NCBI GenBank assembly: GCA_964427285.1
Contig: CAYRTS010000027.1
Coordinates: 1 to 38,244, forward strand
Origin: SPCO01 sp964427285
GTDB lineage: Bacteria; Chloroflexota; Limnocylindria; Limnocylindrales; CSP1-4
DNA: 38,244 bases
Direction of reading: 5' to 3'
Positions 1 to 7,434 of this stretch are shown one piece after another. Made by a program: the position numbers and the translations under genes. The number at the start of each line of letters is the position of its first letter. Positions within the stretch are counted from its first letter, which is position 1. Under the pieces are notes generated by a model. The model saw only the letters and a list, made by a program, of their open reading frames with translations. It did not search any database and was not told the origin of the DNA.

Positions 1-275
1 CGACCCGCGGTGTCGACGTCGGCGCCAAGCGCGAGATCTACCGGCTCATCCGCGACCTCGCGGACACGGGTCGCACGGTCCTCTTCCGCTCCACGGAACT
101 GCCGGAAGTCGTCGGGCTAGCCGATCGGATCCTGGTCCTGTACCACGGCCGCCTGGTTTTTGAGGCGAACGGCGGTGACATCGACGACCACGGGCTGCTG
201 CACGCGATCAATACCGGCCGCCCACCGGGGGCCGAACCGGACCATGCTCCCGTCGAACTGGAGGTGACCAGATGA
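1..275 (+). CDS. Sugar ABC transporter ATP-binding protein, C-terminal end (partial)
   Basis: The reading frame enters the window at base 3 and gives about 90 residues before a TGA at 273-275. It opens with TRGVDVGAK and continues with STELPEV and DRILVLYHGR. These are the D-loop and following segments of the second nucleotide-binding domain in RbsA/XylG-type sugar importers (CUT2 family), which energise uptake of monosaccharides from the cytoplasmic face of the membrane. The Walker motifs lie outside the window. The stop overlaps the start of the next gene (ATGA), so the transporter and the mutarotase are probably translated together. The family call is firm; the sugar cannot be told from this fragment, although the neighbour suggests a 6-deoxyhexose. 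Confidence 0.88.
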   Translation, partial: TRGVDVGAKREIYRLIRDLADTGRTVLFRSTELPEVVGLADRILVLYHGRLVFEANGGDIDDHGLLHAINTGRPPGAEPDHAPVELEVTR

Positions 276-592
276 TCCGCCGCGCCTTTACGATGCGTCT
301 CAAGCCGGGCGGCCTGGCCGCGTACGCGGAGCACCACGCCGGGATCTGGAAGGAGCTGGTTGACGAGATCGAGCGCCAGGGCATCGCCCAGATCACGATC
401 TTCGAGCACGATCCCGTCCTGTTCCTCTACTCCGAGATCCGCGACGAGGCGGCGTGGGATCGGCTGTGGCATACCGAGATCCACGACAAGTGGGGCGAGA
501 TCATGAACCCGCTCATGGAGTTCAACGACGATGGGATCGTGGACTCGAGCGAGCTTCGCGAGGTCTTCAACCTCGAGACCGGCGCCCAGTAA
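272..592 (+). CDS. rhaM: L-rhamnose mutarotase
   Basis: 106 residues, the normal length for RhaM/YiiL (DUF718) proteins, which interconvert the alpha and beta anomers of L-rhamnose and related sugars in the cytoplasm. The family pattern is visible: an early YAEHHAGIW segment with the conserved His, a central YSE strand and a WGEIMNPLMEF end. The ATG overlaps the stop of the upstream ABC ATPase (ATGA), with GGAGGT just before it as a ribosome site. Linkage to a sugar importer and an aldose dehydrogenase fits a role in presenting the right anomer to the oxidative pathway. L-fucose is an alternative substrate. Confidence 0.9.
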   Translation: MIRRAFTMRLKPGGLAAYAEHHAGIWKELVDEIERQGIAQITIFEHDPVLFLYSEIRDEAAWDRLWHTEIHDKWGEIMNPLMEFNDDGIVDSSELREVFNLETGAQ

Positions 593-612
593 GAACGGTG
601 AGGAGGCCGACC

Positions 613-1440
613 GTGGATGGCACAGCTCGCGGCCGCATCGCGGTCGTCACCGGGGCAGGACGCGGACTGGGCCGAGGCGTCGCGGTGGCCCTCGCAGCCC
701 GCGGCCATCCGGTCGTCGGTGTCGCCCGCAATGCTGCCCAGCTGACCGAAACCGCGCAGATCATCGAGGCGGCGGGCGGACGGATGGTCGCCCGTCCGAC
801 CGATGTCAGCGATCCCGCGTCGGTGGCGGCAATGGCCGACTTCGTGCGACAAGAGTTCGGGGCGCCGTCGATCCTGATCAATGCGGCCGGGGTCTTCGGG
901 CCGATCGCGATGATCCGCGACACGGACCCGGCGGCCTGGATCGAGACGATCATGATCGATGGCATCGCGCCGTATCTCACGGCAAGGGCGTTCCTGGGCG
1001 ACATGATGGATGCTGGTTGGGGACGCATCGTCAACATCACGTCAGCCGCTTCGCTTCACCCGCCGGGCGCCCTCAACAGCGCGTACGCGACCGCGAAGGT
1101 GGCCCTCAACCAGTTGACGCGGCATCTGGCCGCGGAGATCGAGGGGACCGGGGTGACCGCCAACGTCATCCACCCGGGCGACGTGAAGACCGACATGTGG
1201 CGCGACATCCGCGATCGGGCGGCCGTCATGGGGCCCGAGGCCGAACCCTACCGGCAGTGGGCGGCCTGGGTTGAGGAGACGGGCGGCGATCCGCCGCACA
1301 AGGCGGTCGACCTCGTCCTGCGCCTCACCAGCGACGAGGGGGCCGACGTCAACGGCCGTTTCTGCTGGGTGGATGATCCACTTCAGGCCCCAATTGCCTC
1401 GTGGGGAGAAGCTGGAGATCGGCAGCCATGGCGAACGTAG
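613..1440 (+). CDS. SDR family NAD(P)-dependent oxidoreductase
   Basis: 275 residues of the classical short-chain dehydrogenase type. The cofactor motif TGAGRGLG lies at residues 13-20, NAAG at 90-93, and the catalytic Ser144, Tyr158 and Lys162 are present (YATAK). I chose GTG 613 because GTGAGGAGG lies directly upstream; the frame stays open further 5' but would run into rhaM. The protein probably oxidises a hydroxyl of a sugar, sugar acid or keto-deoxy acid in the cytoplasm. It follows rhaM by 20 bases and its end overlaps the aldo/keto reductase start by 13 bases, so all four genes at this end form one operon. The exact substrate is not evident. Confidence 0.88.
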   Translation: MDGTARGRIAVVTGAGRGLGRGVAVALAARGHPVVGVARNAAQLTETAQIIEAAGGRMVARPTDVSDPASVAAMADFVRQEFGAPSILINAAGVFGPIAMIRDTDPAAWIETIMIDGIAPYLTARAFLGDMMDAGWGRIVNITSAASLHPPGALNSAYATAKVALNQLTRHLAAEIEGTGVTANVIHPGDVKTDMWRDIRDRAAVMGPEAEPYRQWAAWVEETGGDPPHKAVDLVLRLTSDEGADVNGRFCWVDDPLQAPIASWGEAGDRQPWRT

Positions 1441-2453
1441 GGGCCACTCGGCGGATCGGCCGGTCGAGTGTGGAGGTCTCCGAACTCGGCTTCGGCGGCG
1501 CCTCGATCGGGGAGCTGTTCCACAAGGTGCCGGAGGAGGATGCGATCGCGGCGATCCGGACCGCGTGGGACCTGGGCGTCCGCTTTTTCGACACGGCCCC
1601 CTGGTATGGCCGCGGGTTGTCCGAGCTGCGCACCGGAGCAGGCCTGCGCGATCGGCCGCGGGACGAATTCGTCCTGTCGACGAAGGTCGGCCGCTGGCTG
1701 CGCCCCAACGCGGATCCCGGGTTCTCCGGCGCGCCATGGCTCGGTGGGGCGCCGAATGACGTGGTCTTCGACTACACCTACGACGGGATCATGCGCTCCG
1801 TGGACCAGAGTCGACAGCGGCTGGGCATTGCCCGGTACGACATCGCGGTCATCCATGACCTTGACCACCTGTACCACGGGACCGGCCAGAAGCTCGACGG
1901 CTACTTCATCCAGCTGGCCACGTCCGGGTGGCGGGCGCTCACCGAACTCAAGGCCGCCGGCGAGATCGGGGCGATCGCGGCCGGGATCAACGACCACGGC
2001 CTGATCCCCCGATTCCTCGACCTTGTCGACGTTGACGCCTTTCTTGTGGCCATGCCGTACACGCTGCTGCGCCAGGAGATCCTGGCCGACGAGTTCCCGG
2101 CCGCCGTGGCGCGTGGTTGCTCGTTCATCATCGGCGCTCCGTTCCAGTCGGGGATCCTGGCGACTGGCACCAAGGCACCGGCCAATGCCGACTACGCGCC
2201 GCCGACTCCCGAGGTGCTCGATCGCGTCGGCCGGATCGAGGTGGTCTGTGCCCGGCATGGCGTCCCGCTCGCCGCGGCGGCCCTTCAGTTCCCGCTCGGC
2301 CACCCGGCGGTCAGTTCCGTGATCCCGGGGGCGCGGACGGCCGCCCAGGTCGCCCGCAACGTGGAGACGTTCCGGCACCCGATCCCGGCCGACCTGTGGG
2401 CCGAGCTCAAGCACGAGCGCCTGCTCCGCGAGGACGCGCCCGTCCCGAGATGA
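1428..2453 (+). CDS. Aldo/keto reductase, aldose 1-dehydrogenase (L-fucose dehydrogenase-like)
   Basis: 341 residues. The AKR catalytic tetrad is Asp55 (FFDTAPWYG), Tyr60, Lys86 (LSTKVGR) and His143 (VIHDLD). The FDTAPWYGRGLSE and LSTKVGR blocks match the D-threo-aldose / L-fucose 1-dehydrogenase branch, which also contains pyridoxal 4-dehydrogenase. These enzymes oxidise the free sugar at C1 to the lactone with NAD(P). The start is ATG 1428 with GGAG about 11 bases upstream; an in-frame GTG at 1401 would add nine poor residues. As the last gene after a mutarotase it fits the first oxidation of a 6-deoxy sugar. The fuconolactonase-like enzyme at 33374-34267 would act next. Confidence 0.87.
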   Translation: MANVGATRRIGRSSVEVSELGFGGASIGELFHKVPEEDAIAAIRTAWDLGVRFFDTAPWYGRGLSELRTGAGLRDRPRDEFVLSTKVGRWLRPNADPGFSGAPWLGGAPNDVVFDYTYDGIMRSVDQSRQRLGIARYDIAVIHDLDHLYHGTGQKLDGYFIQLATSGWRALTELKAAGEIGAIAAGINDHGLIPRFLDLVDVDAFLVAMPYTLLRQEILADEFPAAVARGCSFIIGAPFQSGILATGTKAPANADYAPPTPEVLDRVGRIEVVCARHGVPLAAAALQFPLGHPAVSSVIPGARTAAQVARNVETFRHPIPADLWAELKHERLLREDAPVPR

Positions 2454-2507
2454 GTAGCCCTCTGACAGGCCGCCTTCGCGAGCAGCACCCGCTGGCCCTG
2501 AAGTCGG

Positions 2508-3260
2508 TCAGGCCGACATGATGTAGCCGCCATCGACGTAGATGGTCTGACCGGTGATGTACGACGCGGCATCGGACAGCAGGAGGGCCACCACCCCGGC
2601 CATCTCCTCCGGCGGCGCGGATCGGCGCAGGGGCACGAGGTTCGTCCGATTGGCGCTCAGTTCCTCGTAGCTCAGGCCGCGGAGCGCTGACACGTCGCGG
2701 AGCACCTTCTCCTGCATGGGCGTATCGGTGATCCCCGGCGAGATGGCGTTGACCCGGATGTGTCGTGGAGCCAGGTGGATCGCGAAGCTGCGAGTCACGC
2801 CCTGGATTGCGGTCTTGGTCGCGCCATAGACCGCGGTCTCGAGCGTGTACGCCCAGCGGGCCGAAGGCGACGAGAAGTTGACGATGGCGCCGCCTTCGAC
2901 CATGACCGCGCCGATGTCGCGGCACAGGAACCAGACGGCTTCCACGTTGACCGTGAAGTGTCGCCGGAAGACGGCCGGATCGACGTCACCGATGGGGATG
3001 ACCTGCAAGATGGCGGCCGCATTGACCAGGAAGTGGGGCGGGTCCTGGCGGGCGGACTCGATGACCGTGGCGCGCTGCTCCAGATCGGCCAGGTCCACCA
3101 CGAGCGCCTCGCCGCCGGCCTGCCGGACCGGCTCGAGCCCAGCGTCGTTGATGTCCACGCCGGTGACCCGGGCACCCTCGCGCAGCAGGTGCAGGGCCAG
3201 CGCCTGGCCGATGCCGCTCCCGGCGCCGGTGACGATCGCGCGGCGTCCCTCGTGACTCAT
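2508..3260 (-). CDS. SDR family oxidoreductase
   Basis: 250 residues, classical SDR. TGAGSGIG lies at residues 11-18, Asp36 follows the second strand (which favours NAD over NADP), NAAA is at 80-83, and Ser131, Tyr145 and Lys149 form the active site. The end GQTIYVDGGYIM is typical of the 3-oxoacyl reductase/glucose dehydrogenase-like subgroup. Its ATG overlaps the stop of the upstream Cys-rich gene (ATGA), so the two are cotranscribed and translationally coupled. It converges on the aldo/keto reductase operon with 54 bases between. A sugar or sugar-acid dehydrogenase is likely; the substrate is unknown. Confidence 0.88.
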   Translation of the reverse strand: MSHEGRRAIVTGAGSGIGQALALHLLREGARVTGVDINDAGLEPVRQAGGEALVVDLADLEQRATVIESARQDPPHFLVNAAAILQVIPIGDVDPAVFRRHFTVNVEAVWFLCRDIGAVMVEGGAIVNFSSPSARWAYTLETAVYGATKTAIQGVTRSFAIHLAPRHIRVNAISPGITDTPMQEKVLRDVSALRGLSYEELSANRTNLVPLRRSAPPEEMAGVVALLLSDAASYITGQTIYVDGGYIMSA

Positions 3261-4384
3261 GCGCCACCGCCACCGGTCGACGGGGCGGTGGCGCCAGGCT
3301 GGATGACGGGCAGGGGCGGCTTGGTCCGGCCGATCCGTTCGTACTCGCGTTCGGGGATGGCTTCCAGGGTCTTCCAGACCGACCACTGGCACTTGCGATT
3401 GGTCGCCGGATCGTCCTCGCCGCGCCAGAGCGGCGGATCCACTGTCCTGACCGGATGGCCCCAGCGCTCGGCCGGAATGGTCGACAGCGCCAGGTTGCAG
3501 TGCGCGCAGTAGTGGCACACGCCCGTCTCGCCCCAGGTCCACGGCCGCGCCTCCTCGATGACGCCGAACTCGTACGGCGCAAGGACGCGCGAGCCCGTGC
3601 CTTCGACCGGGTCGCCGCGCAGGATGCGACCGCCGGACGCGCACGGGTCAAAGCGGATGACCCAGCGGTCGTCCTCCTCGATGAGTTCGATGTCGCCGCG
3701 TCGACCCGGTCCGACGAGGTGGCCGCGCATGGCTTCCAGGGCGATGTACAGGTTCCTGTCGAGGGTCTCTTCGTAGGGGGTCTGTCGGACGTCGAACGGC
3801 ATGTACCGCTCCAGGAGGTAGGGCTCCATGATCGCCCGATAGCAGGTCTCCAGCTCGGCCTCGCCGAAGCGCTTGACGACGAAGGCGAGGATGCCGGCCA
3901 TCAGGTCGGCGGATCGGTCGTGGAGCATGCGCCAGTCCTCGCGGATCCCGTCGAGCTCGACGAGCGCGGCCTCAACCGGCAGGTCGTAGCTGCGGATTCC
4001 GTTGGCAAGTCGACCGGCGCGCAGGCCGAGCGCGTCCCAGCGCGGCTCGCGCTCGAGCGGCGACCCGTCCGGATATGCCATCAGCCGGTTCAGGCGCCCG
4101 ACCTCGACGTCAAGATCCGCCTGGCTGACGCCCTGGCCCCTGAGCCAGTCCTGGAAGCCAACGGTCCACACCTTGTAGATGACGTAGACGACCTTGGCCT
4201 CTTCCATGAAGTAGTCCACGAGCTGTGCCGCGTTCTCACGGCGGTTGGCGGCCAGCCCGAAGTCGTCACCTGCGGCGCGCAGCTCTTCCTCGATCTTGGC
4301 CACGGTCGAGATGGCTTGGTCGGCCCAATCGCCGGTCCGCACCCGCTTGCCGATCGACTCGGACCATTCCAGATGGGTGGCCAT
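3257..4384 (-). CDS. Cys-rich protein of unrecognised family, copy 1
   Basis: 375 residues; I do not recognise the family. The first 200 residues look alpha-helical and soluble, with no signal peptide or membrane span. Then come the family blocks EAMRGHLVGP (residues 217-226), RFDPC with Cys248, the cluster CHYCAHC with Cys290, Cys293 and Cys296, and KCQW with Cys332, before an ERIGRTKP tail. Five cysteines are shared with the copies at 12640-13755 and 17432-18571, which suggests an Fe-S or zinc site. ATG 4384 is preceded by GAGGAGAG. A longer frame through the 100-N gap is not real. The gene shares ATGA with the downstream SDR and has a clear promoter and LacI-type operator upstream. A redox or metal-binding role in sugar catabolism is inference. 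Confidence 0.85.
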   Translation of the reverse strand: MATHLEWSESIGKRVRTGDWADQAISTVAKIEEELRAAGDDFGLAANRRENAAQLVDYFMEEAKVVYVIYKVWTVGFQDWLRGQGVSQADLDVEVGRLNRLMAYPDGSPLEREPRWDALGLRAGRLANGIRSYDLPVEAALVELDGIREDWRMLHDRSADLMAGILAFVVKRFGEAELETCYRAIMEPYLLERYMPFDVRQTPYEETLDRNLYIALEAMRGHLVGPGRRGDIELIEEDDRWVIRFDPCASGGRILRGDPVEGTGSRVLAPYEFGVIEEARPWTWGETGVCHYCAHCNLALSTIPAERWGHPVRTVDPPLWRGEDDPATNRKCQWSVWKTLEAIPEREYERIGRTKPPLPVIQPGATAPSTGGGGA

Positions 4385-4434
4385 TGCCTCTCCTCGTGAT
4401 GCGGGCCGCGCATGTGCGGACGGGCCAGAATCGG

Positions 4435-4452
4435 TACTGGAAACGTCGTCAG
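4435..4452. promoter_or_regulatory. LacI-type operator, copy A
   Basis: TACTGGAAACGTCGTCAG, identical over 18 bases to 38065-38082. It has the central CG and flanking AA/TT-type half-sites expected for LacI/GalR-family repressors, as an imperfect dyad. It lies 12 bases downstream of the -10 box of the promoter for the Cys-rich gene, where a bound repressor would block transcription. Confidence 0.6.
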
Positions 4453-4464
4453 CCCCGGGCGCCG

Positions 4465-4494
4465 AGCGTAGTCGGCCGTCTTCGGCCGTGTCAA
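4465..4494 (-). promoter_or_regulatory. Promoter of the Cys-rich copy 1 / SDR operon
   Basis: Reading on the minus strand: TTGACA at 4494-4489, an 18-base spacer, then TACGCT at 4470-4465. The same -35 and -10 boxes with a 17-base spacer stand before the binding-protein gene at 38010, and both are followed by the same operator. The match between two unlinked sites makes a sigma-70-type promoter likely. Confidence 0.65.
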
Positions 4495-4539
4495 GCCAGG
4501 TCGGGCCTTCGGCGGTCGCAGTCCGGAGCCGGTCGGGCC

Positions 4540-4639
4540 NNNNNNNNNNNNNNNNNNNNNNNNNNNNNNNNNNNNNNNNNNNNNNNNNNNNNNNNNNNNN
4601 NNNNNNNNNNNNNNNNNNNNNNNNNNNNNNNNNNNNNNN
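4540..4639. other. Assembly gap (100 N)
   Basis: Exactly 100 undetermined bases, the usual placeholder for a scaffold join of unknown length. Gene order across it (Cys-rich operon on one side, lipocalin-like gene on the other) depends on the scaffolding being right. Sequence upstream of the lipocalin-like gene, including its promoter, is lost here. Confidence 0.98.
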
Positions 4640-4661
4640 CCGCGCCCCTATCATCCTCCCG

Positions 4662-5171
4662 ATGCGTGAACAGGGCGGCGCCCACCCGTTGATCGGCGGC
4701 TGGCGGCTGCTGAGCTGGGTCTCGATCGCCGACGATGGGTCGGAGTCGATGCCGCTGGGTGACGCGCCCGAGGGCCTCCTCACCTACACGGCGGGCGGGA
4801 CCATGATCGGGATCATGGGCCGCCCGGACCGAGTGCCCTTCGCGACTGACGACCTGACCGGCGGAACCCTCGAGGAGCAGGCTGGCGCCTTCGCGACATT
4901 CATCGCCTACGGCGGGTCGTACGAGGTCGAAGGGGACACGGTGATCCACCACGTCGAGACCAGCCTCTTCCCCAACTGGGTCGGGACGACCCAGCGCCGT
5001 CGATGGGAGCTCGACGCCACGGGCCGCGAACTGACCCTGCAATCGCCGCCGATCACCATGGGCGGCGTCACCCGGATCCAGCGCCTGCGCTGGGAACGCG
5101 TCATGGACGCCACGCCGGAGCCCAGCCGTCTTGAGTTCGTCGTGGGTCCACCGGGACTGTCGGCGCCGTGA
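4662..5171 (+). CDS. Lipocalin-like domain protein
   Basis: 169 residues beginning MREQGGAHPLIGGWRL, the opening seen in the lipocalin-like (Lipocalin_5) family, in which a short HPL-G-WRL strand starts a beta barrel. Later strands include LLTYTAGGTMIGIMG, YGGSYEVEGDTVIHHVE and RRWELDATGRELTL, a strongly beta pattern without a signal peptide. Members bind small hydrophobic ligands or are of unknown function. The start lies only 23 bases after the assembly gap, so the ribosome site is weak or unseen and an upstream start inside the gap cannot be excluded. Confidence 0.75.
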   Translation: MREQGGAHPLIGGWRLLSWVSIADDGSESMPLGDAPEGLLTYTAGGTMIGIMGRPDRVPFATDDLTGGTLEEQAGAFATFIAYGGSYEVEGDTVIHHVETSLFPNWVGTTQRRRWELDATGRELTLQSPPITMGGVTRIQRLRWERVMDATPEPSRLEFVVGPPGLSAP

Positions 5172-5263
5172 TGCGTCCACGCATCGAGCTGAGACGTGGT
5201 TCGGCATCCTCACCCGCCAGGCCCTCCGGCGGGCCAGCTTCGAGAGCGTACGGGTCCGAGCCG

Positions 5264-5755
5264 CTAGGTCGCGGCGCGGGATCGGATGAGCTTTCGGCAG
5301 CATCCGGCCCCCGCAACTGGACCGCCGGTCTGAACTGGCCTTGACGCGAGGACCGGGAGATCCCCACTCACGATCCCCCGAATTGCCACGAAAGATAGAT
5401 CGTCGATGAAATGAAAATCCCGCCAGTTCTCCGTGATCAATGTTCGACCACTGACGAGTGCAGCCGCCGCGATGAGTGCGTCAGCCGCCTCAGGTGCGTC
5501 GTCGTGCTGCTCAAATCGATCAAATAGGTCGTCAGCCAGATTGACGATTTCGTCCGCCTCGACGACGACCGTGATCCCGCGGATGAGTGCGAACCATTTC
5601 GCGCGTAGGTCGTCATACCGAGTCATTGCAAGTTCTCGGCGGACGGTCTCAGTGACGGCAAGGTCGGTACTTCCGACGTACCGCGATAGAGATTGACCGA
5701 GGTTGTTCGCTCGTACGACAGCCGTCGTATCGAGCAGAACCGCGAGAACAGTCAG
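5264..5755 (-). CDS. PIN-domain ribonuclease toxin (VapC-like), probable CTG start
   Basis: The full PIN fold needs the frame upstream of the first ATG (5626). The frame gives VLLDTTAVVRANN with the first acidic residue, then AVTETVRREL, then APEAADALIAAAAL and LITENWRDF, matching the four acidic positions of VapC-type endoribonucleases. No ATG, GTG or TTG precedes VLLDTT. The only plausible start is CTG at 5755-5753, which overlaps the antitoxin stop as CTGA. That gives 163 residues. Starting at ATG 5626 would delete the catalytic N-terminus. The protein would cleave RNA when freed from the antitoxin encoded upstream. The C-terminal 25 residues or so exceed the usual domain. A sequencing error at the start is possible. 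Confidence 0.75.
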   Translation of the reverse strand: MTVLAVLLDTTAVVRANNLGQSLSRYVGSTDLAVTETVRRELAMTRYDDLRAKWFALIRGITVVVEADEIVNLADDLFDRFEQHDDAPEAADALIAAAALVSGRTLITENWRDFHFIDDLSFVAIRGIVSGDLPVLASRPVQTGGPVAGAGCCRKLIRSRAAT

Positions 5756-6075
5756 CGGGCAGCAGCCGTTTGGGCGGTTGGCTTCGTCTCGGAGAGGTAC
5801 TCCCGGACGCTCTTGCGGCTCCCATCAGCCCGTGTACTCGTCTCGCGGCGCACTCGCGCCATTTCAGCGATTGGAGCGTCGGCCTCAACAAGCCCCAAGG
5901 CACGGGCGGCTCGGTCAGCGGACACGACCTGGCGAGTCCCTACGATCACCACATCCACGTTGTGCGCCCGAAGAAGCGCTTGAATCTCGCGACGAGACGC
6001 GGACAGCATTCGAGAGAGTTCGTCGATGTCGATGACGTCCCCGTATCGCGTCGCAAAGTCTTCTGTCGTTAGCAT
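5752..6075 (-). CDS. Antitoxin-like protein with helix-turn-helix, partner of the PIN toxin
   Basis: 107 residues. A helix-turn-helix-like segment covers about residues 16-62 (IDIDELSRMLSASRREIQALL followed by VVSADRAARALGL), with a polar, probably disordered tail ending TAQTAAAR. It is not an AbrB- or RHH-type VapB that I recognise, so it may be a less studied antitoxin class. Its stop overlaps the toxin frame (CTGA). The promoter places the transcription start almost on the ATG (about 6075), so the mRNA is probably leaderless. An inverted repeat between the -35 and -10 boxes would be the autoregulatory operator. Confidence 0.72.
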   Translation of the reverse strand: MLTTEDFATRYGDVIDIDELSRMLSASRREIQALLRAHNVDVVIVGTRQVVSADRAARALGLVEADAPIAEMARVRRETSTRADGSRKSVREYLSETKPTAQTAAAR

Positions 6076-6081
6076 GCGTGG

Positions 6082-6111
6082 ACATTAGAGTCGTTTATGC
6101 GACTTTGTCAA
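6082..6111 (-). promoter_or_regulatory. Promoter and autoregulatory operator of the toxin-antitoxin pair
   Basis: On the minus strand TTGACA (6111-6106) is followed by an 18-base spacer and TAATGT (6087-6082). The spacer and box edge hold the inverted repeat AGTCG-N6-CGACT (6089-6104), well placed for an antitoxin dimer to block RNA polymerase. The ATG at 6075 lies about seven bases beyond the -10 box. Confidence 0.7.
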
Positions 6112-6144
6112 GGTACGCGGTACTTTCAGCTAGTTCCAGTGACC

Positions 6145-7434
6145 TCACTGAGGTTCAGCGCCGGGTCGGGCCCACGGTGGGCCCGCGTCGATGCGCTCTC
6201 GGGCCACGCCTGCGGGCACCCTCGAATGGGTGAGCGCGACGGGTCGCCAGGCACGCGAGACGAAGCCCACAGGCGTCGGATCGGCGGCTCCCGGAGCGCG
6301 CGCGAGGTCGGGGAAGGCGCGCCACAGTCCTGAGATCGCCTCCGTGGCCTCCATCCGGGCCAGGTGCGCGCCGGCACAGTGTCGCGGGCCGACGTTGAAG
6401 GCGAGGTGACTCCACAGCCTTGGTCGATTCGGGTCGAGCTCGGCAGGCCGCTCCCAGCGGGCCGGATCGCGGTTGGCGGCGGCGTTGACGGCCAGGACCC
6501 GCTCACCGGCCGCGATCCGGATGCCGCCCAGGTCCACATCGGCCGTGGCACGACGTGCCCGCATGTGGACCACGGTCGAGTGGCGCAGGACCTCCTCGAT
6601 GAAGCGGGCCAGCGCTCCGGCGTCCGCCAGCGTTGAGGTGCGGGCGGCATCGGGCAGCTCGAGAAGGCGATGCACGGCCGTGCAGACCAGGAAGGACGTC
6701 GTTTCCGATCCGCCCTCGAACAGGAACTTGGCGTTGTCCATCACGTCCTGCTCGCCCCAGTCTGTCGCGACCTCCCGGCCCGCCGCCCAGAGCAGGCTGA
6801 TTGCGTCGGCCTCCGGCTTGTCGCGCCGGGCGCGCACGGTATCGAGCACGAGCGGCTCCAGCTCACGGGTCGCCGCGATGGCGGCAGCCCTCGACTCGGC
6901 GTCCTCGCCATACGAGTGGCGCCACGCCAGGACCGCCTCCATCCAGGTCTTGGCGCGGTCGAGGGTTTCGATATCGGCATCGGGCAGGCCAAGCACCCGG
7001 GCCACGACCGCGATCGGGAGGAGTCGCGCGAAATCGGCGAACAGTTCGAAGGAGCCTCCCTCCGCGAGGCCGGCCAGCCGCTCGGCGATGAGAGGCCGCA
7101 CTGCGGCTATGGCGAGCGGAGCGATTGGGTCGGGCCGCCAGGCGTGCGAGACCGCCCGGTGGAGCGTTTCGTGCGGGGCGCCGACGAGCGAACGGAAGTC
7201 GCGACGACCCACGATCTTCACAGCATCCGGAAGCGAACCGGTGGGCTCCTCGAACAGGTCCTCGCGTCGCTCCACGAACGTGCAGCCGTCATGCGTCAGG
7301 ACGAGCCAGGCCGCCATCCCCTCGTCCCATACGACCGGGCCGACAGCGCGCATCTGCTCGTACGCCGGGTACGGGTCCACATCCCGCAGGTCCAGGAGCG
7401 AGACGGGTGCGCGAGGACGCGTCACGACAGTCAC
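6145..7434 (-). CDS. Cytochrome P450
   Basis: 429 residues, soluble bacterial class. The heme loop FNVGPRHCAG carries the ligand Cys353. The I-helix oxygen-binding segment FEGGSETTS lies at about 239-247 and the ExxR pair (EEVLR) at 280-284. No ferredoxin or reductase gene is next to it, so electrons must come from elsewhere. The GTG start overlaps the stop of the isomerase-like gene (GTGA), making it the third gene of the mutarotase-isomerase-P450 operon. A P450 in a sugar operon is unusual. It might demethylate or hydroxylate an O-methylated or glycosidic substrate, but that is inference. Confidence 0.92.
   Translation of the reverse strand: MTVVTRPRAPVSLLDLRDVDPYPAYEQMRAVGPVVWDEGMAAWLVLTHDGCTFVERREDLFEEPTGSLPDAVKIVGRRDFRSLVGAPHETLHRAVSHAWRPDPIAPLAIAAVRPLIAERLAGLAEGGSFELFADFARLLPIAVVARVLGLPDADIETLDRAKTWMEAVLAWRHSYGEDAESRAAAIAATRELEPLVLDTVRARRDKPEADAISLLWAAGREVATDWGEQDVMDNAKFLFEGGSETTSFLVCTAVHRLLELPDAARTSTLADAGALARFIEEVLRHSTVVHMRARRATADVDLGGIRIAAGERVLAVNAAANRDPARWERPAELDPNRPRLWSHLAFNVGPRHCAGAHLARMEATEAISGLWRAFPDLARAPGAADPTPVGFVSRAWRPVALTHSRVPAGVARERIDAGPPWARPGAEPQ

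Noticed and set aside
3257..4783. A 508-codon frame running from the Cys-rich gene through the N-gap
   Set aside because: Translation through undetermined bases is meaningless. The family N-terminus and a GAGGAGAG ribosome site fix the start at ATG 4384.
5264..5626. PIN toxin beginning at ATG 5626
   Set aside because: This start omits VLLDTT and the first catalytic acid; the frame upstream clearly encodes the missing fold.
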